A stretch of 64,000 bases of DNA from Massospora cicadina. Its lineage: Eukaryota > Entomophthoromycota > Entomophthoromycetes > Entomophthorales > Entomophthoraceae. Of the stretch, positions 44,991-56,324 are shown piece by piece. Location: positions 124,001 to 188,000 of the forward strand of contig JAKSZP010010613.1 in assembly GCA_022478985.1 (NCBI GenBank). Direction: 5' to 3'. A model generated the notes under the pieces. That model was given only the letters and a program-made list of their open reading frames with translations, was not told where the DNA came from and ran no database searches. Position numbers and translations under genes: made by a program. Within the stretch, counting starts at the first letter, position 1, and every line of letters starts with the position of its first letter.

Positions 44991-47734
44991 AAGCTAGTTG
45001 TCCCGAGGTTACTTTAAGTAATTTGGTAGCTCTATCTCGGGTTCTATGGTTTAGGTAATTATTGGTTTTTAAATTAAGATGTTCATGGAGTATGTTGGGA
45101 CGAAGGGCAATTAGTCTGCCCACCATGGGATAAGTACATGATATATGAAGTACTTGGTGTAAGGATACTAGTGATTTGATACATATGAAAGAATCTTTCC
45201 TCAGCGCCAAAGTAGCTGTACCCTTTAAACTTTAACCAGATGAGATCTTAGCTATGACAACGATTGGTATTTGTGTGAAAAGCATTATAACATTTATTAA
45301 GGCGGAGAGAGGTTTATAGGCTATAAGGGTACACGGTTTCAAATAGGGTAGCCTTAAGTTCCAGAGATTAGAACTTCCTCAGGACGTGGCTTCCACAGTT
45401 TAACCAACCCCTCAAAAGTTTTAAGGTCTTAAATAATCTAGGAGTTGATGGTTTAGGTGGGTTTGTTTTTGGGCCAGTTAGTTGATTGCCATCAGAATGG
45501 TTGCTGATTGATTGGTTAATTGACATCATAAATTTAAAATTTTAACTATGCCCCCCTTCTTGAGCTTGTCATGGGGGTGAAAAGAGTTAAAGGTATCTAC
45601 TGTGGACCCAATTACTACTGTCCCCTATGCAACCTTGGCGATAGAGTGCTCATTTCCACATCTATAGATTAATTGGTAAGGATCAGAAAAATTGGTAGCT
45701 AAGTTATTAGCCCTTCCTCCTGGTTGGTAATGATAAAAAAGAACCTTTTTCTCCCAGTCGAAGTTTATACATTGGGATATATTCTTCATTATATCAACAG
45801 TTTTTTAAATTATAACCCTTGATAATTTTTGACAGCTAGGGCTTGAAGTTTTTATATTCCATTGGCAATGATATGCCTATTGAGTTCAGCGGTCTTGGGA
45901 TCAACCTTACCCAGAATATTTTTATCATGTCACATGATATAATTTTGGGTACCAATTGTATAAACAAGTTGGAGGTTGGTAGGGCTGAAGGGATCAAGTT
46001 GGCTGCCATGCATGACCTTAAACAACTTGGACTAACGTTGGGTAAGGGCCAAATATGGCCAGATTGGTACCAAGGGGTCATATGATGGGGTTGCTGGTGT
46101 TATAGCAACAGCCTTGAAAGTTACCAGTTACTCAGTGAACAAAAATGGGACGTTATATTTGATTTTAAAGGGGATTTGATTTCCTTTATAAGTACCATCT
46201 TACTAAATTAAGTAAAATTTACCTTCAAGCCAAACCTTGACTTAAGCTATACTCAAGCAAGGTACTGCCATTGTTGGTAACCTGATTTTATTGGCTAAAT
46301 TTGGCTCAACCCAACAAAATAACCATGTCCCATCCCCCTATTTGGTTTTATAGTAAATCTTGTTAAACTAACTATCTTGTTGGTTGTCATTGTTCATTTG
46401 ATAAATATCCATATAAAGATATATCTTATGCTTTTCTGGACTTGCCTAGCTGTGAACCTCATTGAGGAGGTATCCAAAAAGTTGGGTCATTTTAAACTCC
46501 CTAACTTAGATGCAGATCCAATTCTACTATTTGTGGATTCTGAACCACGTTTGATTCTAAAACAGCAAGGTCTAGACCAAGACCCTTGATTTTTCTTGAA
46601 CTACTCCTTGAATTTTAACCAGATCATCATGTTTTTGTTCTTTCTGGCATATTTCCAATTTTTTATAGATTATACTTTGATCCAATGGTCATGTGCACCT
46701 TCCATGGTGACTTGCTTTTATTGAGTTTGATAGTAAGTTCCTTGGGTATCTAGGTTGTAAAGACTATTATCCCTTTGGAAACTGATGAGCTATAAACACT
46801 CTCCTCACATTAGATAACCACCACCTTTTTATTTTGTTTTAATGACTCAATTTAATGTAGGACTCTCTTTTGGTGTGACCTGAGTGTGTTGGCCATTTAT
46901 CACAGTCTTTATGCTCCTCACCATGGTGTTTTTGCTCATTTACTTATTTTCCATCTTGGTGATATCCTTGTGACTTCAAATGAATGTCCCTCCCCTTCAT
47001 TCTTGTACTTGGTTGTTTCATAACATTGAATATTGATTACATTACTATAAAAACCAACCCCATAAAGCCTTGCTGAAATTAGGTGGGTTTTAGATTCTAT
47101 TTCTCCTGAAGCTTCTAAAAGCGCTTTAATAAGTAGCCATCATTTACCTTTTCATGGCACCAAATTATGTGTCACCTTTCACCCAGAATGATTGACTGGG
47201 TATTTATGGTCCTTAGAACTCAGCTAAAGTTTTAAAAGTTGATAAAAGGTTTGGAAAGCCTTCATATATTTTGAAACCAAATCCTACTTTTTTATCCCAA
47301 ATGTTTGGTAAGGTCTTTGAACTAAATCAGATGCCCACTGGTGCCAAATTCATATATAAATTCCGTGGTTGGGTCCAAGCCCTACCTTTGTATGACATTA
47401 TTAAAACACCATATCTCCAATCACTTGTGGATATACAAGCAATGAACGCTTAGTTATAGGGATCTTTATCTGCCAATTTTAGTTATGTAATTGCTGCTGT
47501 TTTTGGCAATTTCCCTGCCCAACTGAGGTGGGGACTTTTAATTTGGTCACAGTTATTTCACTTTTGGGAACCCCTATAAATTCCAACTCTAGAAATAGCA
47601 CTTTGTCTCTGAAAATAGAGGAGTCTTACACTGAGTCACTACAGTTCTTGGTGGTTGTTTGGTTCAGCAGGAGTCTAGCCACATGTTATCAACTAAAATA
47701 TTTCTGATGTAAGTTTTTATAAGATATCCTTTCC
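44991..47734. other. AT-rich DNA, possible old retroelement traces
   Basis: No gene can be supported. The 45843-46085 plus-strand frame (IIMSHDIILGTNCINKLEV-like) faintly resembles the C-terminal half of a retropepsin (DVILG pattern), and 46377-46589 and 47271-47453 are short frames without motifs. These may be remains of the same decayed element that is clearer at 47735-48490. Confidence 0.35.
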
Positions 47735-48490
47735 ATGGAAAAAAAGCAACCTTTATCTGAAGAGGGTATTATCATTAAAAAGATAGATAGCTATGTCCAG
47801 CTATCATCCAGAATGAGGATCCTAACTTTAGAATTTGAAAACGCCATTTTAAACAGTAGTATAATAAAAATTGAGCCATCCTTAAGCTCTTGTGGGCCTA
47901 TCTTTGGACTGATCTCTGTATATCAGATCCCACTGGAGAACCCTTGCCTGACTCCCACTATGATTCGCTACACCTAGGTGACAGAAAAAAAGTTACTTTT
48001 AATTGTGCTGGTAGGTATGCCCTTCAGAGAATGTTAAGAGACAATTTTGTTCTGCTATAGAGTAACAAACTATCCTACTCCATTTGTTGATAAAGCTGGT
48101 TATCTTTGTGGCATCATTATTCCTGAAATGGATACTCCTGGTGATTTGTGTGCACTTTTTGTTATATCAAAGGATACTTGGATATTCTCTGCTCACTACC
48201 ACTCTTTCTTCCCCATTACAGAAAGTTAGGAAAACTATTATGGTGGATAATGATCTTCAGAAAAATTTTACTGATTATATACTAAATGACTACATTAAGT
48301 TGTACTACTTGCAAGGTGGTATGGTTAGGGTAGGAGCCTCACAGACAACTCCCATATTAAAAGTGCAGGGGCTTGTTTATCATAAAGTTGATAAATACCA
48401 TCTTGCTGACCACTTTTTGGAATTCAAAAATCTGCTGTACCCAATTATCTTGGGCGTTGTAAGAATTCTGGCCAGTTGGGTTGCTCACAT
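47735..48490 (+). pseudogene. Decayed B-like gag/protease fragment
   Basis: Plus-strand frames 47735-47977 and 48084-48497 resemble element B. GLISVYQIPLENPCLTP parallels LEPISVYQITPENS of B2, and YYLQGGMVRVGASQTTPILKV ... NLLYPIILGV parallels the B1 protease (LPGGMVRG ... NILCPIILGVEWW). The active-site DTGA is replaced (VDNDLQKNF). It is AT-rich and lacks the rest of pol. This is an older relic, more diverged than B1 and B2. Confidence 0.6.
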
Positions 48491-51171
48491 AGTTTAACCC
48501 AGAATTTTCACAATATGACAGGTGTGGTATGCTTAGTACATAACAGTTGATTAAGAAAGGAGGAACAAAGCTGTCCTTAATTTACTAAACCTAACTCTTG
48601 TTGGTTATGAAAGAGATTAAGTAAATAGAAGATTAAGGTATAAGCTATAGTTTTTTAATACTAGGCAGTCTAAATCTGAGGGCTAATTCACCAATCTTTA
48701 TTAATATTATGCCTGAGCCCCTAAGAACTTTAGGTGAGGGAAAGGATGAACAAAAAAGCTAATAAAGAAAAATTAACCTCCTACTAAGCCCAGGAAGAGT
48801 AGTTATACCTACCCAGTCATAGCCAAGAGTGATTTCTAATTGGGGACATTCTTATCTACAACTACCCCTAAACTAAACCGCTCTAAAGCAGAGCGGTAGG
48901 GAGTGGGATAATCTTGGGATGAGGTTCAAGATGGGTAAAATAATCATTATCTGGTATGAGACCAGGATGGGTAAGTGCTTTGATATAGTTGGCAAGTTTC
49001 TCTTCGGCATAGAATATAACTATATTTATTTGATAATAATATAAATGCTTACATAGTTTTTAGTATGTAAAATACCTTCAAAGTAATAAATTTAGGGATA
49101 AATAACTAATGAGATGCAAATTTTTGTCAAAGTATTTTACACACCTCACATGGGTTAGGGGTATCACATGTGGAAGTGGTGGCACAGTACACTTCTTCTG
49201 ATGACACGTTGTTTTATAAATATCATGTAACTATGATACATAGACACGTCCAGATATGGGTAACAGCTTATTGTGTTGATCCACCAATAAAGTAATAAAT
49301 TCAAAATTAAAAGTTAGGTTTCATTTGGATTTCAAATATTAAAGCATGCGTTCAAGGTTCAGATTGTCACATTTATTTTAAAAATTAATGGAATCTTGTT
49401 AAAAAACAATCAAAGTTATAAACAATGTTTCTAAACTGTCATAACTTTTGCTTCAACTGATTGGTCAAGGTAAAGTAATTTTTCCTCATCAAGATTCAGG
49501 CCCTAGCTCACCAAAAATATGATAGTTATTGTCATAAATTAAATATGACATCAATATTATCCAAAAAGGTGGTGGTAAAATATTTGTATCATTGCAACCC
49601 ACTTGAAGCCTAAAAAGGGTTAATTCTAGCACAAACTCTTTATCTAAATAAGTGTTAGTATCAAATTAATATATAATAAAATCATTAATTAATAAAGTTG
49701 ATCTAAGGTATTTTAGGAATGAGAATCTTATAGAAAGGTTGATACTCCTACATTATTCACTAGAGAGCAGATGTTGGAAATAATTAACAGACATAGTGTG
49801 GTGGCATAAATTGGATATATGGGCCAGTTTGAAAACAATGTTTTGACATTAGCTCTGAAGAGTGAGAAATCATAACTCCCTATGTCTTCAGTAGATACTC
49901 AAAGTGATTTTCACAATGGCCTAATGTGTAGAAACTCAGTCTTATACCTCTTCTAAAGCCCACTTTGGAGGCCCCTTTACCTACCTGTTTGGAGAATTTA
50001 GAGTCTTCCTTTGATGCAGCTTCTGCAAATGTTTTACCTGAACATTTTGAGTTTAAATGTAAATTTCCCATTACAGTAACTTAGGTTGCATCTCCTCCTC
50101 TATTTATCCTTTAACATTGCAGTAAGTGGCTGCGTTTTATGTTTGGGTAGAGAATGTTGGTCTTTTCCCTAATTTGGGTATAACTCAAATTTAAGTTTCA
50201 TAATTTTTTTATTATTTTAATCATCTTCTATTATCACTATTATATTATTTTATCAATAATCCTTTGTCAATCCAAAGGCCTGAGATCAATAACTTCTTAT
50301 TATTATATTATCATTTGATGCTTTGTTAAACCAAAGAATAGAAATCATAACTAATTTTAATTTTACAGCACTGAATAATCTCAATTAGTAATATTTAAAT
50401 CCCAAACAAAAGCACTTTGGATAAATCACCTCCAACAACCACTTCAAATAAGCTTGCAATTTCTCCCTATCTCATTACTTAAGTTTACCCCTATATTTCT
50501 AGCACTATAAAAATGTTAATCATTTTGCCTAATAAAATAACTTTACACATATACCTTTATTTTTTGGCTCTTTAGTATAGCTTGTTGTTGGGACCTCTGA
50601 ACCAGCTGTTAGTTAGGTCCCTAAATAATAACTATTTGTTTTTGGACCTCTGAACCAGTGTGGTTAATTATCTAAAAAATTTATATATCTTTTGGAACCT
50701 ATGGCCTATATCTAGCCAAGTTCCAAATGAATCCTCATGCTTGGAATCTCTGACCTCTACTAGCCAAGTTCCATTTTATATACTTTATTTTTTCACGCTA
50801 ATGACCTTCATTGGAAATGCCTCCAGATGACCTGCTCCCACATATATGACAATTGTTGCTCCCTGCCAGGTCCCTCCAAGCTTCACTGAGCTTAATACGC
50901 TCATTTTTTACTATCATTATTTTTGAAAATGGCTCAACTTTATCAGGTGTCTCCTGACGAGATGTAAGCAACCAATAAACTATCTCAAAAAAGCTAAAAC
51001 CTATGGTGATGTTGCCCTCGATACTCAAGATTTATTTGATAGGCTCCATGACAATCTGACTAAATCTATATTAAAGGAGACCTGAAAAATTAAATGGGCT
51101 TGTTAACGCTGCCTATTCAATAAGCAAATTAATCTAGTAGGAGTCTTTGCATAAAAATTCTCTTGATTATA
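48491..51171. other. AT-rich intergenic DNA with minor repeats
   Basis: No gene recognised. A perfect 8-bp stem hairpin (ACCGCTCT, loop AAAGC, AGAGCGGT) is at 48877-48897. GGACCTCTGAACCAG-type units near 50595 and 50655 match the cluster at 618-760. A segment near 48655-48720 (ACTAGGCAGTCTAAATCTGAGGG) has a diverged match at 58325-58355. Confidence 0.4.
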
Positions 51172-52064
51172 TGTAAGGAGAGTGTCTGTAACTCTCCCAT
51201 TCCCAGAGAGGTGGTGCAGGGTGCACAGCCACACCGCCAGGGAACTAGTCATTAGCAAGATGGTAAACAGGGCACTTCAGAGGATGCTGGAGCAAAAGGA
51301 ACACAGGGCAAGGGTGGACAACGCGGTATATAGTAATAGATAGCCAATAAATAAACAAACTTGGTTAGACCCCAAAGGGGAGTCCATATCCAAGTGAAGA
51401 TCAGTGCAGGAGTGCTTGGGTTCTTTGATCTGGAGGGGACCAGGGCAGCCCAGAGGTGCACAAGGTATGGGTGATAATTTAGTTAAATCAAACTGACAAG
51501 CACTGTTAAAGACCTTTTCAATGAGGTCCACAAACAGATTTTACCAAGGAACCATACACAAAACATAAAGATAACAGGGAATTTTTACTAGGAAAGTTGA
51601 CCAATATGGAAGGTTGGTCTCAAGGAATCTTACTTAAACAATAGGGGGAAATTGTTGATGTTTGGAAGTGGTGCTAAACCTAAGTGCACCAATAGGCGCA
51701 CACTACCATTGGCCAGGGTACTGTAGCTTGAGATTGAAAAAACTCAAGTTATTGATTATAGGTAAGGATGTCCCAATTTAGAAATATTAAAAACAAATGG
51801 GTTTCAAAACCCCATTTGCCAAGCAACCAAATTGAACTGTCATTATTAGTGATATAGCTGGTGCTTTTTAGTGCCCTTACGGTAATGCAAGGCTGAGCAT
51901 CACACAAATCCCCAGGACCAACCTGAGCATATCTTTCCTGTACCTAGAGTTGGTACAGGGTATGTCTTAGGTCAAGGAAGCCTTGCAATTTGACTTTTTT
52001 GGACTTCTGACGACCAGCTTTATACTTACAGTTGGTCCCCCAATCATGTCATTTAGTCATGACA
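51172..52064 (-). repeat. B2 3' LTR
   Basis: 893 bp; in element sense it starts TGTCATGAC at 52064 and ends CTTACA at 51172. A polypurine tract (GAGAGGGTAA) abuts it at 52074-52065. TTTAAGTA (51638-51631) is a TATA-like box about 32 bases before TTGGTCAACTT (51604-51594), the inferred transcript start. Confidence 0.9.
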
Positions 52065-52072
52065 TTACCCTC

Positions 52073-53206
52073 TCATTCTTTTTTTTGGCTCCACACCCCT
52101 CCAGGGGCTTTCGCCAGGGAAAAGTTCTTGTGGGCTGAGGCAAACTTCATAGCAGTGATGGTTTGCTGAAACATAGGTCCTGCAGCATTAGGGAAATTCT
52201 CGTGGAAAGCTTTGATCAGATCCTGGTCATGGGCACAGTCATGCGCAGGTACCCAACTGTTTTCCGCTGCATCAAATTCCTTCCAGGATATCAAATAATC
52301 AAGACTTTTTATGACTCTGCGTGAGGCTATGATCTCCTAAACTTCCCACTCTGGCGCCCCATCCACTAGATAAGCCTTAGGAGTCTCGTTTGGGAGGCCC
52401 TCAAACAACGTCATCTTACTTTCAGTGAAGATAACAAAGATCTGGAACAATGAAGTATGATTTAACTTGTACAAGGCGTGGCCCACCTTTATGACAATGC
52501 GGTAAGGCCCAATCCTCTTTGTTCCCAGATTTTTGTATGGCTGATTGATAGGGATGTTTCTAGCATCAAGCATCATGAGATCCCCTTCCTTGTATGCAGG
52601 ACCTACACATCTCTTCCCATCCGCGTTCTCCTTATAAACTTGCATAGCTGCATGTAAGTTTGTGCTCACCCCCTGGTGTACTTTCTTGATCGTTTTTGCA
52701 AAGTCCACTACCACTTCCACCTTAGATCCACAACTGGGCTCCATGTTGAAGGAGGGGTTAAAGCCATAGTTGGAGAAAAATAGGTAAAAATTAGTAGATG
52801 CATGTTGAGTGTTGTTATAGCTAAACTGGGCCATGAGAAGGTGAGAAACCCAATATGAATGATCCATGGCCGTGTAACACCGCAGGAACTATTCCAAGCA
52901 CTGGTTCACTCGTTCAGTCTGCCCATTTGATTGGGGGTAATAGGCAGTTGAACGGCAGGGATGAATTTGAAGAGTCTTACACAACTCTTCCCAAAAGACA
53001 GAAGTAAACTGGGGTCCCCAATCACTAATTATCTCTTGGGGGACCCCATGAAGAGCAAACACGTGAGATACGAAGAGCCTAGCCATCTCTGCCATGGTTA
53101 CTGTGGTTCTGCAGGGGATAAAGTGGGCGAACTTCATAAAACGGTCCACCACTACCATGATGGCGTCGTAACCATCAGATGCAGGTAACTCCACAATAAG
53201 ATCCAC
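52073..53206 (-). pseudogene. B2 integrase and chromodomain
   Basis: 52889-53206 encodes the catalytic core: MDLIVELPASDGYDAIMVVVD (first Asp), ISDWGPQFTSVFWEE (second Asp; Trp replaces the usual Arg) and [18 protein letters not shown] (Glu). A stop separates 52337-52867, which holds the rest of the core (MAQFSYNNTQHAST) and the SH3-like domain (GPYRIVIKVGHALYKL). 52073-52294 holds the chromodomain (ISWKEFDAAENSWVPAHDC). In related elements this domain binds modified histones and directs integration. The main break is a stop between the core halves. Confidence 0.88.
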
Positions 53207-53218
53207 TGATACAGAAGT

Positions 53219-54160
53219 CTAAGGCCCTTCAGCCTTTTGAACTGGTACCAACAACCCTGTGAGGGGCTGGCAATTCAGCTTCATTTGATTGCAGACCAGG
53301 CACTCCTTACAATGCCTGGCACCCTGCGCGGCTAATACCTTCCAATTGTAAGTGCGCCAGATTATCTCTAGAATCTTTGCTTTCACAGGATGTCCAATGG
53401 TGATTCCGTCATGATGGTCGTGGATGATTTCCAGGAGAAGTGGTCCTGTGGGAACCCATAGGCGCCCCTGAAACCACACCATCTCCTCCTTCACGTGGTA
53501 ACCCCTGGTAAAGTCCTCCTGATTTAACTCGCTCTTGGCAAAGACCATAGTATACTCAGCTGAAAACGGCTGTGAAAGGACTGCATTTCTGAACATACCA
53601 TATTCAAACATTTTCCAGAGGAGCAAGAGCTGGTCCATGGGCCAAGGGAGAGGGAAGTTGTGACACAATATTAACCCTGGTTGAATCATCAAGTGGGTAG
53701 TATGCATCTCTACCTCCTTAGGATTGGGAGCCAGTGCAGAGTTTTGGTTCAAAGCATCCACCAAACCATTCTCCTTGCACTTTGTAAACTCATAAGAAAA
53801 CAAAATTTGGGCCAGGGTCTCATGCCAGCGGGTTTGCCGTGGGGTCAAGACATGAGGTGCTCAGTAGTACAACAAGGCACAGTGATCTGTACAAATGTGG
53901 AATGGTTGGGATGAGCCATGTAAGTGATGACGTCAATAGGTAAGCACCTCAACCACTGCCAATAACTCTTTGTCATAAACGGCATAGTTTAACTATGGTA
54001 GAGACATTTTCCTAGAAAAGTATCCCACTGGATGCTCTATTCCATCCTTGCCTACTTGTATAAGGCAACTGCTATGGCGAAGTTGGAGGCATCAGTAGCC
54101 ACAATGAACTATTATTCTGGATCTACATGGAGAGGGACGGACGTGGACAACAGGGTGTAC
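53219..54160 (-). pseudogene. B2 RNase H and integrase linker
   Basis: 53219-53848 encodes the end of RNase H (FSYEFTKCKENGLVDALNQ), the linker with VKEEMVWFQGRLWVPTGPLL, and the integrase zinc region (IIHDHHDGITIGHP ... CKECLVCNQMK). 53850-54160 holds the rest of RNase H in broken frames. It matches B1 at 4105-4614 and 21973-22140, which shows where B1 was cut. Confidence 0.8.
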
Positions 54161-54161
54161 T

Positions 54162-54959
54162 TTACTGATTGGAAGGCATCTTGCAAAATGGGGGACCACT
54201 GGAGCACTTTAGCTCCGCTCGCTTTATACAGGGGCGCGGCCACCTCAGAAAGATTTGGTATGAATTTCTTAAGAAACGTACACGTCCCCAAAAAATTCTC
54301 AATCCCTTGACCAAAGTTGGGGCAGGCCACTCACAAATAGCCTTCTCCTTGTTTGGAGTTATCATGTGGCCTTGGTCAAACATAACGTTGCCCAGGAAGG
54401 TGACCTGGGACTTGAATAATTCACACTTACTAATTTTCAGCATAAGGTTGGCTGCCCTTAACCTCTCCACCACTTGCCAAAGGTGTACTGCATGGGACTC
54501 ATTATTAGGGGAAAACACCAAGATTACATCCATGTAGGCCACTGCGCACACACCCAGCAGGTTCCCCAAGGCCACATCTATATGACGTTGGAAGATAGCA
54601 GGTGAATTTTTAAGCCCAAAGGGCATAACCCAAAACTGGAAAATTCCTTTTTGGGTTTGGAACGCGGTGAGCCACTCCTGGCCCTTCTTTATCTGGACCT
54701 GATTAAACGCATTTAAGCAATTTAGTTTGGAGAAGACTTGGGCCTTCTCCACATAGCGAGCAATCTGAGAGTCCGATGGGATGAGATGTAAATCTGGTAC
54801 AGTGACATTGTTTAGGTTCCCATAATCTATATATGGGCGTAAAGTACCATCAGCTTTCTCCACAAAGAGAAGTGGGGAGCACACTGGGGAGGTACGCTGA
54901 AATATCGCGCCTTTTGCTAACTGCTCCTTAACCCACACATCTAAACAGCTTCCTCTCAT
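54162..54959 (-). pseudogene. B2 reverse transcriptase
   Basis: A single 265-codon frame covers fingers and palm: LRPYIDYGNLNNVTVPDLHLI (about residues 56-76), FSKLNCLNAFNQVQI, WVMPFGLKNSPAIFQR, then the catalytic box at the complement of 54525-54536 reading YMDV instead of YMDD, and SQVTFLGNVMFDQGH. The second Asp of the YMDD pair is lost, so polymerization should fail. The C-terminal end shifts frame around 54330. B1 keeps YMDD in the same context. Confidence 0.9.
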
Positions 54960-56324
54960 ACAGTCAAAGGGTAAATAGAGGAAGATATATGAACCAGATC
55001 AATGGTGAGTTTTTTAGAAATCAATTAAACTCTGAATGAGCTTATAGTACATTGGCTTAAGACGCATCAAACGAAGATTCCAGCCCTTCAAACAGGAAGG
55101 TAAGGGTCTTTCCAGAGAGGGCTTCAGCAACGGAGCAATATTGAGAGTGTAAATACTGGGCCAGTGGGGCAGATCGCCCTGAGAATTGGCCTCAGACAAT
55201 GGGACAACTAATATATGACCATTATTCAAAATTTAAGGACAAGGTGTTGTCTTTTAAATTGGTTCTGACGTCAAACATTCTCCACCACTATACTCCCAAA
55301 ATAATGGGGTACAGAAGGCTTTTGATTGCTTGGAAACGGTCCACCAAATGATACTTGCCAATTTGATAATCCACTAACCCTAGAACCTTCGATGTGGGAA
55401 TACCTTAGGAAGCCCCTCCCCTAACCATACCACCTGGCAAGTAACTCAACTTAAGATATTCGGTTAGGTCTTGGTCTATAAAATTCTCAGAGGCAGCAAT
55501 ATCCACCAAAATCGGTGTGCTAATTTTCCTAAAGGGGATGAAAGGGTAGCAGTCAACAAAAAATATCCATAATAGTCTTTATTTAAAGCAGACAACGCCA
55601 AATTTTTCACCAGAAAGTTCTTCATCAGGCATAAGCATGCTCTAGGATAGGTATTTGCATCATAGAACGGATAAGGATAATTGACCACACTTACTACTGA
55701 GGCCACAAATCCCACCATATCTTCAGTAATTTCATAAACATTATATACTGTAAAAGTAAATCCTTTTTCACCGCCTGTGTTCTGCGGATCATGGTAGGAG
55801 TCATCACGAGTTCTCTGGGGTGATCTGGTATACTGAAATTGGTTCCAAACTAAAGCAACAAGAGATGATATTTGGCTTGTTTTCATATAAGGAATTAGCG
55901 TTATATAATGCGTTTTGGAATGTAAACAACCCCATACCCATTTCAGCGGTGGGTTGTGCATTGTTATCCAAAACCATCACCACCAGGCCCTTCATTGATG
56001 ATCCCTCCTTCACCATCCAAACACAGTGCTGAGAAAAAATCATTTTAATTAAATTGTTTCTGTTGATTTTTGGGAAAGTCGTGGAATTATAACACCTAGA
56101 TTGCAAAGAGTCTAAATCCACCAGGTATGAGCAAGAAGGGTGGGCACTTCCCAGTTATTGGTAGTGATAATAACACCAAGACGCACCAACCATTGGCCAA
56201 ATGAGAAAATGGTGGTGAGCCCCATTGAGGCCATGACAAACAGCAGGCGCACCCAATTCACACTCAGCGAAAACCACACACGGATAATTCTAGTGCATTT
56301 AAAATAAAGTGGTTGGTTGACTAA
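54960..56324 (-). pseudogene. B2 gag and protease
   Basis: Protease sequence lies around 55380-55540 in broken frames (counterpart of the B1 DTGASENF block, here with the frame shifted across the active site). 55476-55961 and 55804-56121 encode the gag-like part (VWMVKEGSSMKGLVVMVLDNNAQPT, QYTRSPQRTRDDSYHD). Only about 0.8 kb separates the LTR from the protease, and no CCHC is visible, as in B1. The PBS region is at 56313-56323 (TAGTCAACCAA on minus), one base after the LTR. Confidence 0.65.
56313..56323 (-). other. B2 candidate self-priming PBS
   Basis: TAGTCAACCAA (minus), one base after the LTR, pairs with TTGGTCGACTT (minus, 56759-56749) of the same LTR at 9 of 11 positions plus one G-U. 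B1 has TAGACGACCAA at the same place (24471-24461). Weaker than A and D2 but with the same one-base offset. Confidence 0.5.
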
